This document shows, one piece after another, positions 57,555 through 64,000 of a stretch of 64,000 bases of DNA. The DNA comes from Streptomyces sp. Q6 (lineage in GTDB: Bacteria > Actinomycetota > Actinomycetes > Streptomycetales > Streptomycetaceae). Made by a program: the position numbers and the translations under genes. Location: NCBI RefSeq assembly GCF_036967205.1, contig NZ_CP146022.1, forward strand, positions 310,001 through 374,000, written 5' to 3'. Within the stretch, counting starts at the first letter, position 1. Every line of letters begins with the position of its first letter. The notes beneath the pieces were generated by a model. It searched no databases, was not told the origin of the DNA, and saw only the letters and a list, made by a program, of their open reading frames with translations.

Positions 57555-58592
57555 TCACGCGGTCCGGCCCTGTGCGCGCTTGCCCCGTGTCCAGTCCAGG
57601 AGCCGGTCGACGGGCCAGGTCGTCACCACGTCGTCCACGGGTACCGCGCACTCCTCGGCGCGGGCGCAGCCGAGGATCTGCCAGTCCAGCTGGCCCGGCG
57701 CGTGCGCGTCGGTGTCCACGGAGAACAGGGTGCCCGCCGCCACGGCGCGGCGCAGCAGCCTGCGGGGCGGGTCGAGCCGTTCCGGCCTGCTGTTGATCTC
57801 CACCGCGGTGCCCGCGGCGGCGCACGCCGCGAACACGGCGTCGGCGTCGAACCGCGACTCGGGCCGGCCCCGCCCGGTGACCAGCCGCCCGGTGCAGTGG
57901 CCGAGGATGTCGGCGCGGGGGTTGCTGACCGCGGCCACCATGCGGCGGGTCATCGCGCCGGCGTCCATGCGCAGTTTCGAGTGCACGGACACGACCACGA
58001 CGTCGAGCCGGTCGAGCAGTTCGGGCTCCTGATCGAGGGAGCCGTCGTCGAGGATGTCGCACTCGATGCCGGTGAGCAGCCGGAACGGTGCCCAGGTGGC
58101 GTTGAGCGCGGCCACCGCCTCCAGTTGCTCCCGCAGCCGCTGCGGCGACAGCCCGCGGGCGATCGTCAGTCGCGGGGAGTGGTCGGTGAGCACGGCCCAC
58201 TCGTGTCCGATCTCCCGGGCCGCGCGGCCCATCTCCTCGATGGGGCTGCCGCCGTCCGACCAGTCGGAGTGCAGGTGGCAGTCGCCGCGCAACAGGGCTC
58301 GCAGCGCCGTGCCCGCGTCTCCTTCGAGGAGCGGCGTCCGTGCCTCTTCCTCCAGCCGTTCCAGGTACGCGGGTACCTCGCCCGCCCAGGCCTCGCGGAT
58401 CACGCCCGCGGTTCTGGGGCCGATCCCCTTGAGCGCTTCCAGGGAGTTCTTGCTGACGCGCTCGGCGAGTTCGGTGTCGCTCAGCCCGGCGACGATGCCC
58501 GCGGCCGTGCGGAAGGCGCGTACGCGGTAGGTCGGGGCGCGGCCCCGCTCCAGCAGGAACGCGATGCGTTCCAGCGCCCGCACGGGGTCCAT
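57555..58592 (-). CDS. PHP-domain protein with helix-hairpin-helix head
   Basis: 345 aa, ATG 58592. N-terminal DNA-polymerase-beta-like fragment with a helix-hairpin-helix (LEALKGIGPRTAGVIREA), then a PHP phosphoesterase domain: DCHLHSDWSDG, LTDHS, GIECDI, VVVSVHSKL, GHCTGRL and DTDAHAPGQL supply the metal ligands. This is the C-terminal-half arrangement of PolX-type DNA polymerases lacking the polymerase palm; a DNA-end processing or small-molecule phosphatase role is likely. Confidence 0.85.
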   Translation of the reverse strand: MDPVRALERIAFLLERGRAPTYRVRAFRTAAGIVAGLSDTELAERVSKNSLEALKGIGPRTAGVIREAWAGEVPAYLERLEEEARTPLLEGDAGTALRALLRGDCHLHSDWSDGGSPIEEMGRAAREIGHEWAVLTDHSPRLTIARGLSPQRLREQLEAVAALNATWAPFRLLTGIECDILDDGSLDQEPELLDRLDVVVVSVHSKLRMDAGAMTRRMVAAVSNPRADILGHCTGRLVTGRGRPESRFDADAVFAACAAAGTAVEINSRPERLDPPRRLLRRAVAAGTLFSVDTDAHAPGQLDWQILGCARAEECAVPVDDVVTTWPVDRLLDWTRGKRAQGRTA

Positions 58593-58599
58593 CGCCGGC

Positions 58600-58815
58600 T
58601 CACCGGGGGTCGTGGTCGGGGTCGTCGGGCTCCTCCCACGAGTCGGCGCGCGGCTGCGGTGTCTGCGGCGGGTCCGGGCGCTGGGCGAGGCGGCGCCTGC
58701 TCGTCCACAGCAGGACGAGCAGGGCGACCACGATCAGGACGCCGATGACGGTGAAGAACATGGCGGTGCCGCTGCTCGCGGCGAGCGTGTCCGCCCGGAC
58801 GGGTGAGGGGCTCAT
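58600..58815 (-). CDS. DUF6479 small membrane protein
   Basis: 71 aa, ATG 58815. One membrane helix (AMFFTVIGVLIVVALLVLLW) and a Pro/Arg/Asp-rich cytosolic tail (WEEPDDPDHDP). DUF6479 proteins are small Streptomyces hypotheticals. Lies 7 bp upstream of the PHP gene, so likely co-transcribed. Confidence 0.75.
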   Translation of the reverse strand: MSPSPVRADTLAASSGTAMFFTVIGVLIVVALLVLLWTSRRRLAQRPDPPQTPQPRADSWEEPDDPDHDPR

Positions 58816-58845
58816 GAGCGGCTGTCCTTCCGGCCGACGGTGCGA

Positions 58846-59589
58846 TCAGCCGTGCTGCCCCTTAGGGGCCGACGAGGAGGTCCTCGCCCGCGGAACAGGA
58901 GCGCACGACCACACCATCGTCCCCGCGGCGCACGACGTGCGCACGTCCAGCGCCGCCGACCAGGGGGCCGCCCCGGGCTCGTACGTGATCAGCGTGTCCT
59001 CGTCGAGTGCCACCCCCTCGCGCACGTCGCCACGGGCGACCGCCGCGATCAGGCGGGGCAGGGTGCCCCACTGGGCGGCGTGCACGTCCACGGTGAACGG
59101 GACGAGCCCGAGCCCCGGCGCGACCGTCACGTCCTCCAGGTCCTCCGCGCTGTCCGGCGGGCAGACCGGGACTCCCCCGTCGAGCCAGCCGCCGACGAGC
59201 GCCGTCCGGGCGGCGAGCGCGGCACCGGCGGAGAACCCGGCGTACGGCAGGTCCCTGCGGCCGATGAGGTCCACGAGTTCGTCCGCGCGCGGGGCGAGTG
59301 CCTGCTGGTAGGCGGGGGTCAGGCCGCCGCACACGAGGACGGCGTCCACCGCGTCCAGAACCGACGGGTCGAAGCGGGAGCCGATCGGGACGGGCAGCGC
59401 GACCGGCACGCAGGGCGCCGCCTCGGTCAGGCGCCGCGCGTAGCGGGCGAACTCCTTGTCGACCTCGCCGTCGCCCTCGTCGAGGACGACGCAGCCGATC
59501 CGTGCGTGCGTCCCCGCGTCCCGCAGGAAGCCGGTGAAGACGTCCGCCGAGCGCCAGCCGCCCCCGATGAGATGTCTGCGCGCGCCCAT
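58846..59589 (-). CDS. peptidase S51 (dipeptidase E/cyanophycinase-like)
   Basis: 247 aa, ATG 59589. Class-I glutamine-amidotransferase-like fold with nucleophile Ser120 in YAGFSAGAALAA and preceding VLVCGGLTPAYQ. S51 peptidases cleave after Asp in dipeptides or act on cyanophycin-like polymers. 30 bp upstream of the DUF6479 gene. Alternative start codons upstream are not supported by protein-like sequence. Confidence 0.8.
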   Translation of the reverse strand: MGARRHLIGGGWRSADVFTGFLRDAGTHARIGCVVLDEGDGEVDKEFARYARRLTEAAPCVPVALPVPIGSRFDPSVLDAVDAVLVCGGLTPAYQQALAPRADELVDLIGRRDLPYAGFSAGAALAARTALVGGWLDGGVPVCPPDSAEDLEDVTVAPGLGLVPFTVDVHAAQWGTLPRLIAAVARGDVREGVALDEDTLITYEPGAAPWSAALDVRTSCAAGTMVWSCAPVPRARTSSSAPKGQHG

Positions 59590-59822
59590 GTTCCCGTCCC
59601 CCCGTTCCCGCGGCGTCCCCAGGCGGACCCGCACCGGCTCGGCACGTTAGAGGGCGCGGCGCGTGACGTCGACGGAATTTCGCCGCGCCGGTCGACGGGC
59701 CGTCCCGTGGCAGACCGGCTCACCACCTTCCGAGGTGCCTCTACCTGGCAGACACGGCCCCGCTAGCATGTTCGAGCCCAGAACGATCACCTAGATCAGC
59801 ACTTCTCACGGGAAGTTCACCC

Positions 59823-59860
59823 AGAGAGTGCGCCAAATATCCCTTTTCTAGACACTCTCT
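59823..59860. promoter_or_regulatory. inverted repeat upstream of PAP2 gene
   Basis: AGAGAGTG (59823-59830) and CACTCTCT (59853-59860), a perfect 8-bp inverted repeat 22 bp apart; the second arm lies in the dyad CTAGA-CACTC-TCTAG. It sits 30-65 bp before the proposed start in an AT-rich patch (CCAAATATCCCTTTTCTAG). Candidate operator or promoter region. Confidence 0.35.
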
Positions 59861-59887
59861 AGAGACTTTCCCCGATAAGTCAGGCCA

Positions 59888-61213
59888 TTGAGAACCACAC
59901 CACCCCGAATACCTACGCCCGGTCGGCGCGGCCTGTGGGCCGCGGCGGGGCTCGTGACCCTCGGATTCTTCGTCGTCCTCGAATACGCGGCGCGCCGCTA
60001 CGGCGAACCGGGCCCCCTCACCGTCGAAGCGCGCGAGGTGATCTTCGCGCCGCATTCCGGACCGCTACTGTACGCGGGCCTCGCGCTGACGATGGTGGTG
60101 CTCACCTGGCGGCAGCGTTTCCTCGCCGTCGGCGCGGCGGTGGGCATCGATGTCGTCTTCTGGCTGGTGCGGTGGGCCGTCGGCGCCGACATGAACTTCG
60201 GCAACGGCGCGCTGTGGGTGATCCTGGGCTGCGCGGTCGTCGCCGTCACCCGCCGCACCGGAGCCGAGCGTTCCCTCCTGCTCAAGGGGTCCGGGCTCGG
60301 GCTCCTCCTGGTGTTCGGCCACAAGACGGGCGACACCTGGCTGCTCATCACATCGAAGACCCGGCCGACGGTCCTCGACCCGTACGTGGCCACCGTCGAC
60401 CACGCGCTGGGCAACCCGTCCTGGCTGGTCGGCCGCTTCATGGAGGCCACCGGTCCGCTCAGCGGCCATGTCCTCGGCGTGGTCTACGGGCAACTCCCGC
60501 TGGCGGCCGCGCTCGTCGGCCTGTACCAACTGCGCCACGTGGGCATCGAGCGGCGCTTCCCGGCCCACCACCTCGTACGGACCTTCCTGGCCATCGGCCT
60601 GATCGGCCCGGCCGTCTACATGCTCTTCCCGGTGGTCGGACCGCTGTACGCCTACGGACCCGACGGCGGGAGCTGGGCGGTGGCGGACCTGTGGCCGCAC
60701 ACGGTGCCGCCGATCGCCACGCACGCGATCCCGTTCGACGAGATCACACCGCGCAACTGCATGCCGAGCCTGCACACGGCCTGGGCCACGTCCCTGTTCA
60801 TCCACTCCCGCGAGGGCTCACGCCTCATGCGGTACGCGGGTACGTTCTGGCTGGTCGCCACCCTGACGGCGACGCTCGGCTTCGGCTACCACTACGGCGC
60901 GGATCTCATCGCCGGTGTGGTGTTCGCGCTCACGGTCGAGGCCACCATGCGCGCCGTGGCGCGCGGCTGGGACCGGTCCGCCACCCTGCTGGTGAGCTAC
61001 GGATCGATGGTCTTCGCCCTGCTGCTGGTGTCGTACCGCTTCGTCCCGCGGCATCTGGCCGCCCACCCGTGGGTGTTCGGACCGCTGCTCGTCCTGGCGA
61101 TGGCTTCCGTGATCCACATGTACGTCCGCACGATGAAGCTGTGGGACCCGAAGGCCGCGGTCACCCCGCAGCCGACATCGCGGCCCGCGGACCCGCATCC
61201 CGAACTCGCGTGA
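59888..61213 (+). CDS. PAP2-superfamily (inositolphosphotransferase/phosphatase-like) membrane protein
   Basis: 441 aa. Only TTG 59888 is available as a start before the first membrane helix. At least ten membrane helices; the acid-phosphatase motifs appear as RNCMPSLHTAWATSLFIHS and FGYHYGADLIAG (catalytic His). The family dephosphorylates or transfers lipid phosphates. The C-terminal tail is Pro-rich and cytosolic. Monocistronic. Confidence 0.75.
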   Translation: MRTTPPRIPTPGRRGLWAAAGLVTLGFFVVLEYAARRYGEPGPLTVEAREVIFAPHSGPLLYAGLALTMVVLTWRQRFLAVGAAVGIDVVFWLVRWAVGADMNFGNGALWVILGCAVVAVTRRTGAERSLLLKGSGLGLLLVFGHKTGDTWLLITSKTRPTVLDPYVATVDHALGNPSWLVGRFMEATGPLSGHVLGVVYGQLPLAAALVGLYQLRHVGIERRFPAHHLVRTFLAIGLIGPAVYMLFPVVGPLYAYGPDGGSWAVADLWPHTVPPIATHAIPFDEITPRNCMPSLHTAWATSLFIHSREGSRLMRYAGTFWLVATLTATLGFGYHYGADLIAGVVFALTVEATMRAVARGWDRSATLLVSYGSMVFALLLVSYRFVPRHLAAHPWVFGPLLVLAMASVIHMYVRTMKLWDPKAAVTPQPTSRPADPHPELA

Positions 61214-61361
61214 GGCCTCGGCCCGTTGCGCCCCGGTCGAAGGGACGGGCCCGCGCGCGACGGGCCGATCGGCCGCGGTGAACACCCGCGCGAGTGTTCG
61301 GTGACACGCGGCTCCTGCCGCAAGGGCTTTCCAAGATCGTTCGCTGCTAGCTTGCGGCCTC

Positions 61362-62531
61362 GTGATCATTTCTGATGCTTCCGCCCGGGACGACGCGTCG
61401 TATCCCGCTCCGGAACATGAGCCGGAGGACGTCTGTCGTCCCGTCCTCCTGCGTCTGTCCGAACCCTCTGACCTGGCCCGCTTCGACGACCTGATCGCTT
61501 CCGGCGCCGTCCGGGAGACACATGACCGCATCGACGACCAACTCGTCGAACTGGTGCGGTGCCTGCACCCCGGTGACGCGCTCCGCGGGGCTCGGCTCGA
61601 CGCCGCCGTCGACGCGGTGTGCGCCGGTGCCGAGCGGCGACGGTACGGCACCTGGGTCTGGTACCCGTGGTCGCGGCGGCTGGTCCACGTGCTGCCGCGG
61701 GACCAGTTCCGCCGGGTGCGCACCGACCGCAACCGCGACAAGATCAGCGCCACGGAACAAGACCATCTGCTCGGCCGCCGGATCGGCGTCGTCGGTCTCT
61801 CCGTCGGCAACAGCGCCGCGCTGACCTGCGCCATGGAAGGCGTAGGAGGATCGTTCCGCCTGGCCGACTTCGACCGGCTCGGACTGAGCAATCTCAACCG
61901 ACTGCGGGCCGGCGTGCACGATCTGGGCGTCCCCAAGACCGTGCTCTGCGCACGGCAGATGTACGAGATCGACCCCTATCTCGACATCGAGGTGTGGCAC
62001 GAAGGGCTCGACGAGAACACCGTCGAGGAGTTCTTCGGCGACGCCGCACACCCTCTCGACCTGCTGGTCGAGGAGTGCGACACACCGTGGGTGAAGGCCG
62101 CCGTGCGCGAGTGCGCGCGGGCCCGTCGCGTCCCGGTCCTCATGGACGCCAACGACCGCGGGATGCTTGACGTGGAGCGTTTCGACGAGGAGCCCGGCCG
62201 TCCGCTCTTCCACGGCAGGGCCGGTGACCTCACGGCGCGGGACATCCGGGTTCTCGACCCGGACGCCGCACTCGCCTTCCTGCTGCGGGTCTGCGACGAG
62301 AGCCGGCTGAGCCCCGCGATGACCGACGCGCTCGGCAGGATCGGCCGCACCCTGTCCAGCTGGCCGCAGCTGGCCAGCGGGGTGATGCTCGGCGGCGCGC
62401 TCGTCACCGACACGGCCCGCCGCGTCCTGCTGGGCCGTCCGGTGGCGTCGGGCCGCTACTACGTGGACCTCGACGAACTCGTCGGCCGCCCGGAGCGTGC
62501 CGCGCTCGAACCCGCCGGAGTCGCGTCATGA
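61362..62531 (+). CDS. ThiF/Rv1355c-like NAD(P)-fold protein
   Basis: 389 aa. GTG 61362; a TAGCTT box ends 8 nt upstream, so the mRNA may be leaderless. After an N-terminal domain of about 140 residues comes an E1/ThiF-type Rossmann fold: GRRIGVVGLSVGNSAAL, FRLADFDRLGLSNLNRL, VLMDANDRGMLDVERF. The ADFD...NLNR pattern is that of adenylating enzymes, but no catalytic Cys is evident. Mycobacterial Rv1355c-like proteins pair this fold with a nitroreductase, which is missing here; instead a GNAT gene overlaps by 4 nt. Confidence 0.75.
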   Translation: MIISDASARDDASYPAPEHEPEDVCRPVLLRLSEPSDLARFDDLIASGAVRETHDRIDDQLVELVRCLHPGDALRGARLDAAVDAVCAGAERRRYGTWVWYPWSRRLVHVLPRDQFRRVRTDRNRDKISATEQDHLLGRRIGVVGLSVGNSAALTCAMEGVGGSFRLADFDRLGLSNLNRLRAGVHDLGVPKTVLCARQMYEIDPYLDIEVWHEGLDENTVEEFFGDAAHPLDLLVEECDTPWVKAAVRECARARRVPVLMDANDRGMLDVERFDEEPGRPLFHGRAGDLTARDIRVLDPDAALAFLLRVCDESRLSPAMTDALGRIGRTLSSWPQLASGVMLGGALVTDTARRVLLGRPVASGRYYVDLDELVGRPERAALEPAGVAS

Positions 62532-63133
62532 ACCATCTGCCCGAACTGCACGGCGAACGGCTCTGGTTGCGCGAGATGCGCGCCACCGACCTCGCGCCCT
62601 TCGAACGCATCCACACCCACCGCGTCCTGACCCGCTATCTCGGCATCGACCGGATGGACGCCCGCCAGGCCCAGGACGCCTTCGCCCAGTGCCTCGCCCA
62701 GCCGTACACGCATCCCCGGCGCAGGCACACCCTGGCCGTCTGCGCGCCGGGGGACACGACGATGGTCGGCACCATGGCGCTGCTCGTCGAGGAGTACGGG
62801 CGCAACGCCATGCTCACCGGTCTCGTCCTGCTGCCGGACGCTCCGGTCCGCGGCCACGGCCACGAGGCGGGCCGGCTGCTCATGGCGTACGGCTTCGGCC
62901 GGTTGGGACTGCACCGGATCTGGGCCGGCCACCGGGTCGACCACGTCCGGATGCGGGAGGTGATGCTCGCGGCGGGGCTGCGCCCCGAGGCCACGCTCCG
63001 CGAGCTGTTCCACACCCAGGGGGCGTGGCACGACGTCACCACGTATGCGGCTCTGGCCCATGAGTGGATCCCGCAGGCGTCGCGGGCCGAGCGGGCCGTG
63101 CTGAACGGTGGCGAGGCGCTGGTCCACGCCTGA
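62528..63133 (+). CDS. GNAT-family N-acetyltransferase (RimJ/RimL-like)
   Basis: 201 aa. ATG 62528 overlaps the ThiF-like gene (ATGA). RLWLREMRATDLAPFERIH opens the domain; acetyl-CoA binding lies in VLLPDAPVRGHGHEAGRLLM (the R-G-x-G-x-E/G pattern appears as RGHGHEAG) and GLHRIWAGHRVD. Coupling to an adenylating-type protein suggests the two act on the same substrate. Confidence 0.8.
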   Translation: MNHLPELHGERLWLREMRATDLAPFERIHTHRVLTRYLGIDRMDARQAQDAFAQCLAQPYTHPRRRHTLAVCAPGDTTMVGTMALLVEEYGRNAMLTGLVLLPDAPVRGHGHEAGRLLMAYGFGRLGLHRIWAGHRVDHVRMREVMLAAGLRPEATLRELFHTQGAWHDVTTYAALAHEWIPQASRAERAVLNGGEALVHA

Positions 63134-63167
63134 GCCGCCCGGCTCTGAACCGCCTTGACCGGCTTCG

Positions 63168-63209
63168 GACGGGTGGGGCCGGGGTGTTCGCCGCCCGGCC
63201 CCACCCGTC
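63168..63209. terminator. bidirectional terminator hairpin
   Basis: Perfect 16-bp stem (63168-63183 / 63194-63209, starting GACGGGTGGGGCC) between the convergent GNAT and oxidoreductase genes; the right arm overlaps the oxidoreductase stop codon. Confidence 0.8.
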
Positions 63210-64000
63210 AGTCGACGACCAGGACGAGCTTTCCGCGCACCCCGCCGCGTTCGCCGACGCGGTGGGCCTGCGCGATGTCGGCGAGCGGGAAGGTCCGTAC
63301 GGCCGGGGGCACATAGCGCCCGGTCTCGATCAACGCGCCGATCTCGTCGAGGACATGGACCGCGCGGCCCGTGTCTCCGCGGCTGAAGCGCACGTCGTGA
63401 TCGCGTGCCCCGGCGAAGTCGGCGAGCGTCACGACGTGCTCCGGACCGCCCGCGAGGCCGATGAGGTCCGGGAGCACGCCACTTCCGGCGACGTCGAGGG
63501 CGAGATCGACGCCGTGCGGCGCGAGCGCGCGGACGCGGTCGACGAGGCCCTCTCCGTAGGCGACGGGCTCGGCGCCGAGGCTCCGCAGATAGTCGTGGTT
63601 GGCGGGGCCGGCGGTGCCGATCACCCGGGCGCCGCGGGCCGCGGCGAGCTGGACGGCGGCGCTGCCGACGCTGCCCGAGGCGCCGTTGATCAGCACGGTG
63701 CTGTCGTGAGAGACGCCGAGCTGGTCGAGCGCCCGCATCGCCGTCTCCAGGGCGGCCGGCAGGCCCGCGGCGGCGGCGAAGTCGAGGGACGGCGGGATCG
63801 GCGCGTAGTGCGACAGGACCGCCGACTCGGCCTGGGCCGCGCCCTCTTCACTGAAGCCGAACACGCGGTCGCCGACGGCCACGTCGTCGACGCCCTCGCC
63901 GAGCGCGTCGACGACGCCCGCCGCCTCGTGACCGAGGGTCTGCGGGAGTTCCTCGTCCATCAGGCCCTGGCGCTTCTTCCAGTCGCTCGCGTTGACACCG
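63208..64000 (-). CDS. quinone-oxidoreductase-like MDR protein, N-terminus beyond window
   Basis: At least 264 residues; the frame remains open at base 64000 (GVNASDWKKRQGLMDEE), so the true start is outside. Zinc-independent MDR fold: LGHEAAGVVDALGEGV, then the Rossmann segment VLINGASGSVGSAAVQLA. Reduces quinones or enones with NADPH. The Met at 63960 is internal. Confidence 0.85.
   Translation of the reverse strand, partial: GVNASDWKKRQGLMDEELPQTLGHEAAGVVDALGEGVDDVAVGDRVFGFSEEGAAQAESAVLSHYAPIPPSLDFAAAAGLPAALETAMRALDQLGVSHDSTVLINGASGSVGSAAVQLAAARGARVIGTAGPANHDYLRSLGAEPVAYGEGLVDRVRALAPHGVDLALDVAGSGVLPDLIGLAGGPEHVVTLADFAGARDHDVRFSRGDTGRAVHVLDEIGALIETGRYVPPAVRTFPLADIAQAHRVGERGGVRGKLVLVVD

Noticed and set aside
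1-64000. CRISPR arrays, tRNA and rRNA genes
   Set aside because: No regularly spaced repeats, cloverleaf with conserved TTC-loop or rRNA-like sequence was noticed; a covariance-model scan would be decisive.

Overview
This is a 64 kb piece of a very GC-rich actinobacterial chromosome, almost certainly Streptomyces or a close relative. The signs are GTG/TTG starts, many 4-nt ATGA/GTGA gene overlaps, a WhiB-family regulator, SigB/SigF-type sigma factor, Tat-exported enzyme, DUF6479 protein, SpoIIE-type phosphatase and an ABC sugar importer with no ATPase of its own. No rRNA, tRNA or CRISPR array was seen.

Layout. (a) 1-3.4 kb: SpoIIE-type phosphatase (cut by the window edge) divergent from a MarR regulator, a second MarR, and a DUF4242-methyltransferase pair. 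(b) 3.6-16.2 kb: two catabolic operons. The first is flavin monooxygenase, RidA, DUF1028 and M20 amidohydrolase, followed by a LysR regulator. The second, divergent from a TetR regulator, is NCS1 permease, aldehyde dehydrogenase, M20 deacylase, class III aminotransferase and APC permease; it reads as import, deacylation, transamination and oxidation of a nitrogenous compound. (c) 16.2-29.9 kb: an accessory island bracketed by two tandem IS pairs. It holds an XRE-ImmA/IrrE gene coupled to an unknown gene, a small membrane protein/ECF sigma/pentapeptide-repeat operon, a duplicated tiny bicistronic cassette, recombinase and other pseudogenes, and a plasmid-like winged-helix gene. (d) 29.9-42.8 kb: saccharopine-dehydrogenase-like protein, GlxA-type AraC regulator, and a sugar divergon: binding protein, two permeases, ROK regulator and Gfo/Idh/MocA oxidoreductase on the minus strand; MDR dehydrogenase, TIM-barrel isomerase, GH63-like glucosidase and debranching-type glucosidase on the plus strand. 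(e) 43-45.8 kb: a 47-aa basic peptide and a SigB-class sigma factor, both with SigB-like promoters, then a MerR regulator divergent from a short-chain dehydrogenase. (f) 45.8-47.2 kb: an IS carrying an ABM-domain gene. (g) 47.3-64 kb: a VWA protein behind a PafBC-type DNA-damage promoter, a Tat-exported lyase-like enzyme behind a LacI-type operator, acyl-CoA oxidase, WhiB, MFS efflux, nuclease/phosphatase-like, PHP, S51 peptidase, PAP2, Rv1355c-like/GNAT pair and a truncated quinone oxidoreductase.

The most unusual content is mobile. Three IS5-family elements with a split, frameshifted transposase each enclose a different non-transposase gene between their own terminal inverted repeats. The reconstructed target at all three insertion loci is CTAG, and at two of them that CTAG contains the TAG stop codon of the neighbouring gene, so the gene is left intact. 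Other points worth following are the duplicated peptide plus membrane-protein cassette, the RecA-independent damage promoter in front of the VWA gene, and the sigma/pentapeptide and ImmA/IrrE modules.
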